Source of the DNA: Manihot esculenta
Taxonomy: Eukaryota; Streptophyta; Magnoliopsida; Malpighiales; Euphorbiaceae
Assembly (NCBI RefSeq): GCF_001659605.2
Contig: NC_035162.2
Span: forward strand, 7,025,248-7,089,247
Length of the DNA stretch: 64,000 nt
Direction of reading: 5' to 3'
This document shows positions 10,107-27,785 of the stretch, piece after piece (position 1 is the stretch's first letter; every line of letters starts with the position of its first letter). The notes under the pieces are model-generated. The model was not told the origin of the DNA, did no database searches, and saw only the letters and a list, made by a program, of their open reading frames with translations. The position numbers were made by a program, and so were the translations under genes.

Positions 10107-11822
10107 ATGTTGTCCAAGTTCTCTCTCCTTCTTGTCCTTCTATTGCTCTTTTCTGGTGCTTTTGAAGCGATTGAAGGAGTTCATGAGCATAAGAAGAATT
10201 TAAATTCCAATATCTCAACTGTTGCCGGAATCGAATTGCCTGAACATATGACCTTCAATGCAGTTTCTTCTTCACCAATGAAAACAGACTGCAAGCTCTC
10301 CAGGTCAAGGAAAGACCAACCAACACAATCAATAGCTGCCCAAGAAGAGGAAGATGACAACGACGACGATGATGATGATCTTGATGTTTATGTTCATGGC
10401 GATGAAGGAAAAGATTCAAAAACGGTGAAACTCGAGTTAAAACGCAGGCACAGGTCGATGAATCAAGAATCTAAAGCAGAGGAATCTTTCATAGCTTCAA
10501 CCACTCGGGATTTGACCAGAATTCAGACTCTACACAAGAGGATCACAGAAAAAAAGAATCAAAATGCCATTTCAAGATTAACCAAAGGTATGAAGGAGCA
10601 AAGGGAACTTTTGAAGCAACCTGTGGTTGCCCCAGCAGCATCACCGGAATCTTATTCAACTGGGATTTCAGGGCAGCTCATGGCGACCTTGGAGTCAGGG
10701 GTGAGCCTTGGCTCTGGAGAATACTTTATGGATGTTTTCATTGGTACCCCACCTAAACACTTCCCTTTGATTCTTGATACTGGTAGTGATCTTAATTGGA
10801 TTCAATGTGTTCCATGCCATGACTGTTTTGAGCAAAATGGGCCTTACTATGATCCTAAGGAGTCAACTTCTTTTAAAAATATAAGCTGCAAAGATCCTCG
10901 TTGCCATTTGGTTTCTTCCCCTGATCCTCCCCAGCCTTGCAAGGCTGTGAACCAAACTTGTCCTTATTTCTATTGGTACGGTGATAGTTCAAACACAACA
11001 GGTGATTTTGCAGTAGAAACCTTCACTGTTAACCTCACATCGGCTGCTGGGAATTCAGCATTTAAGCGAGTAGAGAATGTGATGTTCGGTTGCGGCCATT
11101 GGAACAGAGGCTTGTTTCATGGAGCTGCAGGGTTGCTAGGACTTGGAAGAGGACCTCTTTCATTTGCCTCTCAGCTTCAATCTCTATATGGCCATTCATT
11201 TTCATATTGCCTTGTTGATAGAAACAGTGACTCCAATGTTAGCAGCAAATTGATCTTTGGAGAAGATAAGGATCTCTTGAGTCATCCTGAGTTGAATTTC
11301 ACTTCATTGGTTGCTGGGAAAGAAAACCCAGTTGATACATTTTATTATGTTCAAATAAAATCGATCATGGTCGGAGGAGAGGTGCTGAACATACCTGAAA
11401 AAACTTGGAATGTCTCCTCTGATGGCGCCGGCGGCACGATTGTGGATTCCGGTACTACACTCAGTTATTTTGCAGAACCAGCTTATCAGATTATAAAGGA
11501 TGCATTTGTGAAGAAGGTTAAAGGCTACCCAGTATTAAAAGATTTCCCAATTCTGGATCCTTGTTATAATGTCTCTGGAGTTGAGAAGATGGAGCTGCCT
11601 GAATTTGGAATCCTGTTTGCAGATGGAGCAATGTGGAACTTCCCAGTTGAAAACTACTTCATCCGGTTCGAACCAGAGGAAGTTGTTTGCTTGGCAATTC
11701 TGGGGACTCCTCAATCTGCTCTTTCCATAATTGGAAATTATCAGCAGCAGAATTTCCACATCTTATATGATACAAACAAGTCTAGGCTGGGATTTGCACC
11801 AATGAACTGTGCAGATGTATAA
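10107..11822 (+). CDS. Aspartyl protease, nepenthesin-like (A1 family), secretory
   Basis: A single coding exon gives 571 residues. The start is the ATG at 10107, giving a hydrophobic signal peptide of about 24 residues (MLSKFSLLLVLLLLFSG). A long pro-region follows, with an acidic Asp/Glu run at about residues 80-100. The mature pepsin-like domain has two catalytic motifs, DTGSD with Asp at residue 224 and DSGTT with Asp at residue 447. It carries the Cys-rich insertion after the first active site that marks plant nepenthesin-type enzymes (CVPCHDC, CKDPRCH) and several N-x-S/T sites. It closely resembles the Arabidopsis protein At3g59080 and its paralogue, whose substrates are unknown to me. 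Expected role: acid proteolysis in the wall, vacuole or secretory route. The coding region has no frameshift. Confidence 0.93.
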   Translation: MLSKFSLLLVLLLLFSGAFEAIEGVHEHKKNLNSNISTVAGIELPEHMTFNAVSSSPMKTDCKLSRSRKDQPTQSIAAQEEEDDNDDDDDDLDVYVHGDEGKDSKTVKLELKRRHRSMNQESKAEESFIASTTRDLTRIQTLHKRITEKKNQNAISRLTKGMKEQRELLKQPVVAPAASPESYSTGISGQLMATLESGVSLGSGEYFMDVFIGTPPKHFPLILDTGSDLNWIQCVPCHDCFEQNGPYYDPKESTSFKNISCKDPRCHLVSSPDPPQPCKAVNQTCPYFYWYGDSSNTTGDFAVETFTVNLTSAAGNSAFKRVENVMFGCGHWNRGLFHGAAGLLGLGRGPLSFASQLQSLYGHSFSYCLVDRNSDSNVSSKLIFGEDKDLLSHPELNFTSLVAGKENPVDTFYYVQIKSIMVGGEVLNIPEKTWNVSSDGAGGTIVDSGTTLSYFAEPAYQIIKDAFVKKVKGYPVLKDFPILDPCYNVSGVEKMELPEFGILFADGAMWNFPVENYFIRFEPEEVVCLAILGTPQSALSIIGNYQQQNFHILYDTNKSRLGFAPMNCADV

Positions 11823-13933
11823 CAATTTTCTAGGACTGAAGCGGTAGGAGGAGAAGAGATACACAGTCATTGAAGATTCTGGTGGGCAATTTTTGGTTTT
11901 TTTCTTTCAAAATAGGCCTCGTTTTACAGAAAGTTAGATTCATTTTTTTTTTCTTCTTAATTTTTACATAATTATACTCACAAAAGTATATCATTACAGT
12001 TAATGTTTCCATTTCCATACACTGAATGTCTTATCACATAATCTTCCAGTGATGAATCTTGTTGTGTCATCTGATTGGTGATTGATTGTTACTCATTCTT
12101 CCTCCTGTATTGATCACTCATCTGGGTATTTTTAGAAATTAACTAGTTTTCAGAGCTATGATTATGATTATGGAAGGATTTAAAGATAGAATGTGTTTCA
12201 GATAATTGTGGCTGCATAGAATTAGAATAAAATCCTGGTTGTTTTCCTAACATTAATTGTTATATGTGTAATGAAAGAGAGAGTCAACTGTTAGGTGCGC
12301 CACCCAAGTGCTGTATGCAGACAAGGAAATGGTCAACTTTTACGTGTATAAATTTTATTGTTATTATTATTTTCGTGTGCTTGAAGCTTTTTCAAGTTTG
12401 AATGTGCCATCAAATTATAGCAATACTTGTAAATTGAAATTGGTACTGTCTGCTTATTTATTTATTTATTTGATTTTGCAATAATTAGATATCCATCACT
12501 ACCGAATGAATAGCCTTTTCTTTCAATGTACAATAAAGGAGGCTGGCTTTTATAATGGCCGTGGAAGTTCCTTCTTTTCCACACAATCTATAGCTAGTGG
12601 ATGTTCACCCAACTTCAGGAATTTCAATCAATTTTTTTAAAAAAAAAAAATATGAAAATTACATGTATACATATTTGAAACAAAAAATTTTCTTATTTTT
12701 TTTATTAATTTCCACAAATAAAATAGATATTTAACTGCCTTTTCAATTATTTGATTAATAGAAAAATACAAAGCCTAAATGGAGGTCAATATTACAAATG
12801 AAATAAAATTTTAACAGCCAATTCATTGGATTTCTTAAAAAAAAAAAAAGGAAATAGCTCATACTCTCACATTTTAAAGATTAAATTATAATTTAATTTT
12901 GTTTTCAAGCGATTAATCTCTTCTACTATTTCCCTGAGTTACAGATGAATCAAAGAGGGAGAAAAATAATTTTTTTTTGTTTAATTTTATTAACATTTAT
13001 GACTATCATAATAAATAATAAATAATAGAATAAATAAATAAGTGGTTATTAAATTCAAAATGTTTTCCAAAATTTAACAAGTATGCATAATTTTGCCAAC
13101 TTTTAAATTACTACAGTATGAAGTATCACTTATGTTTAAACTATCCATTATTAAATATTGAACAAACACACATTTATCTTTTGTTTAATTGGAGATTTCC
13201 GATTTCAACCTACTAAATTAATTGTTTGAGAAGATTTTATCCTTCTTCTTAAATAATAAAAATTAATAAAATTTAAAAATCATGAAAAATAATATCTTAT
13301 GAAACCATATTTTTTTAAAACCTTAGTTAACCTTACCCCTTCCCTAAGAGAATGTTAATAAGGTGAAGGGTCAAGTTGCAGATGGGAGAGAAAACATGCA
13401 CAAGAACACTACACCCCATGTCCAAACCTTACCCAAACTACTTGGATCAATAAACATCAGGTCGCTAAATTGATATATTAGCTATTTTATTAATTTTTAT
13501 AATTTTTTAAACTCAATTGTTTTAAAAGAAAATCCCTGATAAAATATTATTATCCAACAAAAAGTTCTATTTACAGACGGTATTACAAAATAAATACGAG
13601 TATATTTATTTTATTCTCATTATAATTTTTTTAGATTAACTATATACTATATTAAAAGTTAAAAATACAGAACTTTATGAAAAAAAATGTGACTATATTT
13701 ATATTATAAAAACATAAACATCTTAATTATGTAAATACTAATATTTTATATTTTAGCCTTAGTACAGCCCTTTTGAGTGTTAAAGTGTGATGGCAAGAGA
13801 AAATGGAAAACTAATTATAGCCGTATGATGACTCGTTGGTTTCAAATTAATATACATAATAATTTAGCTGCCAATTATACATTTAAGCTTGAAGACGTAT
13901 GATCAAAATGTCAATAAGAGAAGTATATGCCCA
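11823..13933. other. 3' flank of the protease gene and AT-rich spacer between convergent genes
   Basis: The first 200-300 bases are likely 3' UTR of the aspartyl protease. The rest is AT-rich with several A and T runs and no supported coding sequence. The FTSH2 gene runs toward it, so its 3' UTR occupies part of the last few hundred bases. Confidence 0.6.
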
Positions 13934-18249
<4,316 letters not shown>

Positions 18250-18360
18250 CTATAGACAGAAAATAGAAGAAGAATCGAAGCTGTAAACTTTCTCGCGCGC
18301 ACAGAATATGGTCTGATGAAGAGCAGCGAAGCGAAGTTATTGTGTTGTTGAAGAGAGCAG

Positions 18361-20980
18361 ATGTGGATTGAGAATTCTATACGTGGCGCTTTTGTAGCGG
18401 CTGACTCGTCCCGGTTTTACTTGCGGTTTTTCTCCTTCTCTTTGCTCCGCTCACTGCTCACCAGATTTTTTTTATTATTTTTTATTTTCTTATTTATTTA
18501 TTATTGCTATAGATGTTTTTGGCCCTTTTATAAATTTCATTATTATTAGGATTATTATTGTATGAAAGTCGTGTTTAATTTTGACTCGCTCATTCATGAG
18601 AGGATTATTATTATGCATACAGGTGATGTACGATAAAGTTAACAATTAAAAAATAAATGCATAATAAGATATATATTTAAAATTTAAAATTATAAAATTA
18701 TTGTTGAAAATTTTTTTAATTTAACAAATTTATAATTAATATTTTAAATTTATTATTATATTATATACCAATTTTTTTATTTTAAAAAATTTTAATAATA
18801 TGTGTATAGTAAAACTAAGTATCAGAATTTTATAATTAAAAATTATGTAATAAAAAAATAAAATTTTAAATTTTAGTTTAGTGCTTGATAAAGCGAAATG
18901 TATCTGAATATCTGATCAACAGTTTGATTCAGTGGATAAATTATTGATTTATAATTAATTTTATTATGTCTTTTTTACTTCCTCACATTAAAAAAAATAT
19001 CTGTAAAATAAAAAAAATAATCAGATCCACAAAAAATATTATGAAAAATTTTGAACTTTTAAATTAAATAAGTATTATTTAAAATGCATAAAGTATTTAA
19101 ATGGATATTCAGAGAGCCTGTATTTTTTTATTTTTGTATGAATATATAAGAGAAAGTAATTTATTAAGAAATTGGTTATCAGAGAGAAAAGAAGTGCGAG
19201 AGGGAAAATTTTGAGAGAAGTTAATTCATAAATATTCATATTTTGATATTATGTTCCACGTCCAATTATATTGAATGTTGTCGTGTTGTAGTAAGTAGAT
19301 CAGACAACTGACAGTTGTCTAATTAATCTATAATTAATTTATTCATACCGTTTAATAAATTAAGTAGCTAAATAATTTTTCTACATGTATATTTAATATT
19401 TTGAAGAGGGTTAAAGAAATAAACCGTTGTGTTGGAGGTTGGCGTCTTACTCTGATTTGATTAGATGGTACTTATTTGATTTATACAAAAATATGTTTTT
19501 TTTGTTTATTGATATTGACTATATTTATATTTAATTATCTCATTTATAGTACGAGTCTTAAAATAATCAGTCAAGTCGTTTTGAATATTAATGAAATTTG
19601 AGGAGCTGAATGTCTGATATTTATATTTTATTGATCGACCCTTTCCAAAGCTGAATGAGATAAAATGGTATGACTCTTGAAAATTTTCTACTTCTTTTAT
19701 ATATGTGTCACCATTTAATGGATTTTTTTTTATGTGATATTAGTATGTACCGAAAATAGAGTTATAAGATTTTCATTTTTAAGGGCTTAACATTTTTATT
19801 AATATCAATTTAATTTTAAGTGATATTATCAAATAAATTGAATAAAAAGTGCTAAAAATGCCTCCAACTTTAGAAATATCAGAAAAAAACTATTATTTAA
19901 AAAAAAATCCTTCTAATATACTACTAGGTGTCGTTCAATTATTGTGTCGTTTAACCCGCATATCTCAGAAGCATTGATTGCTTCAATTAATTGCTTGCCC
20001 AAATGAAGTTGCTTATTTGATTCCACAACAAATACTTTGCTTGTTTCCTTAAAATAAAATAAAATAAAATAAAATAAATATTATAAATTTAAAATTTACG
20101 AGAAAATAAAATTTAAAATTTCTTAAATTTATTTAGATATATTTATAATTAAATTAAATTTATAAGTATATAATTACTTTATTAATAAGTAAAATTATGC
20201 ATCTACTAATTTATTAGATATTTAATTATTTGTAGCTTAATTTTTTATATATTAAATTTGAATTGAGATTTTATTTTATATATTATTGCATTTGTTACTT
20301 AAATGTGTTTATGTAAATAAATATTGAATTTATTTTTTTAAAATTTGATAACAATAATAATTTATATTTTTTACTTTCACAAATATAATTTAAATATTTT
20401 ATTTAATTATTGAGATTTTAAAATACAAATGATTTATTTAATTATATTTTTATATAAATTATTAAATTAAAAACTATAAAACTAAATTCCATTTTTTAAT
20501 TAATAATAATCCAGTTTTAGACTGTTTAAAAAAGTATTTGAGAGCCTTTCTTCTGTGAGCAGACATTACCAATGAACAGAACGAATACAACGAGGAAAAA
20601 AAAGGATGCTTGATTAAAAATAATTATTTTATTTTATTTTGTTGGATTTATTTTCTTTTAATTGGGAGTAATAATATAGGGTTATTAGGGAAAATAAATA
20701 TATCAAAAGAATTACACAGAAAGTTTTAAATTCGAAATTTTACCTATTTTCGGCTCTTAAAAATACAGTATAATCAATAAAAGTTAATATAATTAATTTA
20801 TATTTTAATAAAGTAAAAATAAAAAAACACTAATAAAATTACTTGAAAAAAAAAAAAAAAAAGTAGTTTGGCATTATCCAGGTAGAAGCAACGATGTATC
20901 GTTTGGTTCACTGTATTCTATCTTCAACATTAGACGCATCAGCTTTTAATAAACTCTATGCGCCTCTTTCATTTCCTTAA
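18361..20980. other. AT-rich spacer between divergent genes FTSH2 and WDR26
   Basis: No coding region is supported over about 2.6 kb. The first few hundred bases should hold the FTSH2 promoter and the last few hundred the WDR26 promoter. A short (AAAAT)n microsatellite lies near 20050-20079 and an A run near 20846-20862. Confidence 0.6.
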
Positions 20981-21006
20981 GATACGGTTTCTTCTATCTC
21001 CGGGAA

Positions 21007-21036
21007 AGCTCTCTCTCTCTCTCTCTCTCTATCTCT
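21007..21036 (+). repeat. CT microsatellite in the WDR26 leader region
   Basis: A run of CT dinucleotides lies near the presumed transcription start of WDR26. Pyrimidine-rich CT tracts are common in plant core promoters and 5' UTRs. Confidence 0.85.
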
Positions 21037-22730
21037 CATAAATCAAGGGTTCCTCAAAATTTCTAGCAAAAATTGGTATATTTTCATCTACTTTTTCCAT
21101 CACAAATCTATGATTTTTTTTTCCCCTTAAATCGATGATTTGCGTGGGTTTTTTCATTATTCTTTGAGATTTATACTGCTACATGGATGTGCTTTTTCAA
21201 AACTGTGATCGACCAGTTTGAGTGTTGGATCTCAAAATTGGAAACTTGCGATCTAGATCGCACTTCCATTTGGGGGTAGGTGAGTTTTTGAGCGATCATG
21301 GTCATACTGCTTTAATTAAGCTTATACGCAGTGGATTGTTTGTATTTGATGGTAGTTTGAGCTTATGCATTTCTATAGAGCTTCTGTAGCATGGTGGTTG
21401 CTTATTTACCAAAAATGATGACATCTCAAGAATTTAAATCTAAATGGAACTACTTTGAACTTCTGGATTATCATGTAATTGAAGCGAGACAGAAGAAACC
21501 GAATATTAGAGTTCAGCTAGGCTTTAAAATTAATTGAAATGGGTAATAATAGGACATATGACCATTGGATGATACTTTAAAATCCATGAGAAAGTAATTG
21601 TAATTATCTTGGACAATTTGTATTGTTTATGCATGTCATTTAAAATGGTTCTTGCTTATCAGAAGTTGGAAATTGCATATATTTAATTTTGCATTGGGGA
21701 AGACAGATTTCCAGAAAGGATAAGGTAATTCTATTTCTGTAAAAAACTCAAGTTTATGTCCTGGAAATTAACTTGTGATTCATTGAACATGGCCTTCCTC
21801 TGATGCTAGGAAACATGAACAATAACATTGAAACATGGAACTGCAAACAAGTATGACCTTTTCTGGTGCTGTTTGAGGAAATTATGAATGTTGAATGGGA
21901 GATTCTTATTCCTGTACCATTCGCTTGATACAGTGTAAATGGAAGCACTGATAATGGGGTTTGTCTGAGCTGTTATATCCTTTTCAGGAGTTGACAGTTT
22001 CACTTTGCAGAGGTGTCATTTATCTTGAAGGTAGGCCTAGTTCAGACCTTAGCTTCAGAATGGTTCTGCACTCAATAGGATTTATATTTGGCTGAATTTG
22101 GTATATGTACTAGGTTCAATTCTATCAATAAACCCAAGACTGGGCTTTCTCATTTTTCCAATGCTGGATCGGTTATGGATATGAGTGTAACTACTGAAAT
22201 TACCATGTTATCTCTTTCGTAGAAAGTTGTGGACTTACAATGGTAATTGGTCATTCACTTTTCTTGCAAACTGAATCATGATATGTTAGTTTACCTTTTT
22301 GAGTTAACAGTTATTGCAATCATTCTGGGGCCTAATCGCAGAGGGGTGAAAAACAGAAAACTTGAATAGACATACAGCATTTGAGGAAGCGTGACAGATT
22401 GGTTGGGATGAAATAACTCGTTTTCTATATTTATCCGTGATAGAAACTCACAATCAATGTTTATATATTATTTTTTTTATTATATATTCATACTTATGAT
22501 TTGGACTATTAATGTCTGTAATCTCAATTCTCAAATGATCATGGGAAATTGGAATACACTTTATGGTTCTTTGCTTTGCTTTATCCTTTCAACTTTAGGA
22601 TCTACAGATCTTCATTTAGCTATGTTATGCAGGAAGATATTTCTTCTGATCCATTGGAGGATTTTCAAATATATATTCATTTATAGTTTGTCCATCATTG
22701 CTATACTATATGGACTGAGGTGCACATTTC

Positions 22731-25700
22731 ATGGGAGGTGTGGAGGATGAACCAGCCTCAAAACGCATGAAATTAGCTTCTGGAGAGTTAAGGGGTCTTT
22801 CCAACGGTTCTTTATCAGAGACAATAGTTGGGTCTTCAAGGGACTTGATGGCCCGGCCCCTGCAATTTGAAGGGGATGAAGATGTTGTTGGCTCAAGAGG
22901 AGTTATTAAAAGAGTTGAATTTGTCAGAATAATAGCCAAGGCACTATATTCCCTGGGATATAAGAAGAGCAGTGCTCGTCTAGAAGAAGAGTCAGGCATC
23001 CCTTTACACTCATCCACAGTAAATTTATTTATGCAGCAAATTCTTGATGGCAGTTGGGATGAAAGTGTAGCTACTTTGCATAGCATTGGTCTAAAAGATG
23101 AAAACATTGTTAAGTCGGCCTCTTTTCTGATATTGGAACAGAAGTTTTTTGAACTTTTGGATGGGGAGAGAATCATGGATGCTTTAAAGACACTGAGGAC
23201 TGAGATTGCTCCTCTTCGTGTCAATAATGGTAGAATCCGTGAGCTTTCTTCCTGTATTGTTTCTCCTTCACTACGTGCTTCCATTGGGTCTTCTAAGCAA
23301 GATAATGCAAGGATGAAGTCTCGGTCAAAGCTGCTGGAGGAATTGCAAAAATTGCTCCCACCAACGGTTATAATTCCTGAAAGGAGGTTGGAACATTTAG
23401 TCGAACAGGCACTTACCTTGCAACGAGATGCCTGCATCTTTCACAACTCCATGGACAGAGAGATGTCATTGTATGCAGATCATCACTGTGGAAGAGATCA
23501 GATTCCATCTCAAACTTTGCAGGTTAGTACATAATATTTTGATTGGAAATCAAGCTTTATATAGATATATTACTTGTTTCATTTCTTTGGTTCAATATTA
23601 TACTGTGTGTTGGAAGGTTTTCTTTGTTGGGAATGTTTTTGAAGGTTACCAAATTATAGTCTTGCAGAATTATTTTCTTCTTGGTACTTGGATGCTTAGA
23701 GCACTTTACATTATGCTTGAGCCTTGAGGTTTTTCTGTGAGGATAAGAGCTTTACTATTTATGTGGATAACTATCATTCAAGTTATACTCTTCTCAACTG
23801 ATTACAACTACTGCATGATACTGTGTATATATTTGAATTTGGTTTGCTGCAAACTCTCTTTTTTTTAATATTATTTTTTAAACATTTAGTTTGACTCATC
23901 TAAAATTTTAGGGCAAAGTGTTACTATTTTGGTTCTGGAGTTGCAGGACCAGGTTGTTATAGTTTTTTTTTTAGGCCAGCAATTTTAAATTTTGGAGCCT
24001 TTCTGAAAGGGAATTGGTGAGATTGAGTCGTGAAATGTTTGCATGATTAGGCTTGAACTATGAATTTTTGCTTCCAGTGTATCTCTGTTTACTTTTTCCT
24101 GGAAATCGTATTCATTTATAGTTTGGCTTCACTTATATAGTTTGACTCTATAAGTGCAATATTGAACATTGAAGAACAACCTTTCTTGAAAGGTTTTATG
24201 CTGAACTGGTATCTTGTTCGTAGTGGTAATACCATTATTCCAGATATTGTGGTTATTCAGTGAGCTTGGATATTTTAGGAAACTAAGATTTTGTCACCAT
24301 TTTTTTTTTTTTTAACATTGTCCTTAGACAAATAGGATGCATGGGACATAACATTAGGGTACCAAAGCTAAAAGAAAATGTAAATGATGGTCTGACTGCA
24401 GGTATTTTACAAAAGTGGATAATGTTGTGCTTATATATAAATGGTTATTTGTGGGCAATTCTTGTTAAAAGAAAATTATTTGGATGAACTTCAATGAGAA
24501 AGTCCACTCTGTCCATGTCCTTATAAGAGTCCCACATGAAGTTTAAGAACTTTATATTTTACAGGAATTTGAGTTATAATTGGTATGCTATTTGTGCTTG
24601 TGTCTGGATTTACCCTTCAAGGAGCATCAACTGGAATGGGTGTCCCCACAACAGTCTAAACTACAATGTATGATTTCACCTCTCTGATTTTTCTTTGCCC
24701 ATTGTCCATGATCCATAGACATCAAACACCCCCTTCCTCCTCACTCCTCTCTCTAAAGAAAAAGGGCTAGATATAGAGAGATATATATGTATATATAAAT
24801 TAATTATCCTTTTATCTAAAGGTTGGTGGATTTGTGGTTCATAAGTAATATCAAAAAAACTTCCTCGGCTAACTTTGATTGCAGTAACCCATTAGGTTAA
24901 TGGCTACTTCTTTAGGAAGATGCATATTTCTTAAGTCATAGATGTCCTTTGTAGGTGACGCCTATGACTTATTACAATGTTTATTATTTAAAACTTCTAT
25001 TTTTCTCCAGACTTGCTTAGTTTTGAATTCTATTTCATCAAAGTGGAGCATATGTTTCAGTTGCAATTTTGTGCTTTCCTTTTTCAACGTTTTGCTGATA
25101 CCCTAGATTTATTTTTTTTTCTTTTAAATAAACTCTGAAACAGATATTAGAGGCACATACTGACGAAGTGTGGTTCTTACAATTTTCACACAATGGGAAG
25201 TACTTAGCTTCATCGTCCAGTGACCAATCAGCAATTATATGGGAGGTATAGTTCATTACTGAGAGAACCTATATGTTGTTCACTTGTGTTTTTGTGCTGT
25301 TCTGTCTCCATTGTATCTTCTTCAGTATATTCTATGAGATCTGCATTTTCTGCTGAGACCATGTTTTGAGTGCATAATTTTGCATGCAATAGTAGATTGT
25401 CTGTTATGATGTCGCGATGAGATTATCTATTTATGTTGCCATTTTAAGATCATTATTGATTTTATCTTTTCTTATTTCTCTCTCTTTGAACTTGGTTCTT
25501 TATTCTCCATGTAGTTGAAGCTTATATAACAATTTTCATTATGTTGGAACAGAATTTAATGTTCAAAACACATGCGAGGAACTGCTAGCTTTGACACATT
25601 ATATAATTCACAAGGATAAATTTTGATCTGGGCAAATATATAAAAAGACATATTGAAGTAATTAGATTGAACTTATATTGCAAATTATATAGGGGTCCAG

Positions 25701-27745
25701 CATATCATACTTAATTTAATGAAAGGCAAGGATTTGTTTCAGGTATGTACTTTATATAGTACATTTCAGTGCAGCTCTCAGCGGGTGACTATGGGCAATA
25801 CCTGTTTCCTTTTTTATATGGTTGGTGATCATTTGCAACTCATGAAATCCTGAAAGAGCAACTTGAGGACCATATCACCCTAAAATAGAAAAAATTATTT
25901 TTGTTCAGTGCTACAAGGACCATTAGGTTAGGGGCACATGCAGACTTTGCAATTTGTGAGACATTTGATACACATCTTGTTATGAGTTTAATTCAAAGAG
26001 AGTAATTAAGTGATATTAAGGTCTGCATGCTCTAGTCACTCATGGTTGATAAGTTTTGTCATGCCTCCCACCACTGAGAAAAAGGTTTATCTAAAATTAT
26101 TAATTGATCATTGGATTTCAAAGTTGTGTTGCTATCTAAACTGCAAACTTCATAGGGGAGGGCTCAACTTTTCTTCAATGAGAATACTATTCAAATTTTC
26201 AATCCATATTACAATTTGAAGGTACTTTTTCTGTAGTTATTAGTTGGTTCCTAACTCTTTACTTCCTAACTACTAAGGATTGACTTTGAATATGTATTGG
26301 AATTCATGTAGGACAAAGTTGGCATAGGAAAAAGAAAATAAAGAGAGAATAAAGAGTTCATATAAAATAAACCAGTTCAGAAAATAAAAAGGAATTCATT
26401 GCTTTATGAAGAGCAACAAAGTTAGGGTCTAGAAGAGAAGTTTTAAAGGATAATTTAGCAACTGGATTGGGAAAAGGTCGGGAAATTTAGAGTTTGCATG
26501 AACTGTATTAAATAGTAAATTAGAACTGAAATTAGGATTAGAGAGGATGAGTGGGAAAATGAAACTAATGTCTGCATAAGCAAAAACAAAGCTTCTATTG
26601 AGCCTTAACAACATTACGTGGAACAAGAAGGATGGCTCATTAATACTGACTGCTAAAGTTTACTTGTTATAATATGGATGAAAATAAAAAAGGAGAAATG
26701 TTATGAAAAAAGAGCTGTTAGTGGTTATTTGGTGCAAACGGCCAACAATCCAATGGTTTACTGCAAGTATATGCTAACTAGAAATAGTTTATAATCAAAT
26801 ATATTCTTGGGGTTGCACTCAACTAGGTGCAATGGATTCCACTATGCGATTATATACTTGATTATGAGGTGCAATCTCCAACACCAAGCTAGCGCAATTG
26901 GTCTCTTTTTTCTTTCTTTTCTCTTGATTTTTTTCCCTTTTTCCTTTTTTAGTTTTTATGTGTGATGTCTTCTATTTAAAGGTCAACATGCAAGTAATTT
27001 TTTCTTCATTTTGTTCTAGTATCTTGATATTTCATTAGTTTTAATAAATAAATTATTAAATACTTGTTAGGTTGATATAAATGATGGAGTTACTTTGAAG
27101 CATCGATTATCTGGTCATCAAAAACCTGTATCCTCTGTTTCCTGGAGCCCAGATGACCAACAGCTCCTCACTTGTGGGATGGAGGAGGCCATCAGGCGCT
27201 GGGATGTTTCTTCGGGTGAATGCCTCCATGTCTATGAGAAAGCTGGTCTTGGCCTCATTTCCTGTGGATGGTTTCCAGATGGGAAATGGATATTCTCTGG
27301 TGTTAATGATAAGAGTATCTGCATGTGGGATTTGAATGGAAAAGAGGTGGAGTGTTGGAAAGGGCAACGGACTATGAAAATATCTGATTTGGAAATAACA
27401 AGCGATGGGAAGCAGATCATAAGCTTGTGCAGAGAAACTGCCATCCTATTACATGATAGGGAAGCAAAAATTGAGAGAGTGATTGAGGAGGATCAAACAA
27501 TAACTTCATTCTCATTATCAAGGGACGATAGGTTTTTGCTGGTTAATCTTTTGAACCAAGAAATCCACCTTTGGAACATAGAAGGTGGCATCAAGCTTGT
27601 AGCCAAATATAAAGGTCACAAACGTGCCCGGTTCGTTATTAGATCTTGTTTTGGGGGACTTGAACAGGCTTTTATTGCCAGTGGCAGTGAAGACTCACAG
27701 GTATGGATTTCATTTTCTCCTTAAATTAGTTATTATATGGTTTGT

Positions 27746-27785
<40 letters not shown>

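Noticed and set aside
22706..23437. 243-codon minus-strand frame
   Set aside because: Exact antisense shadow of the first WDR26 coding exon.
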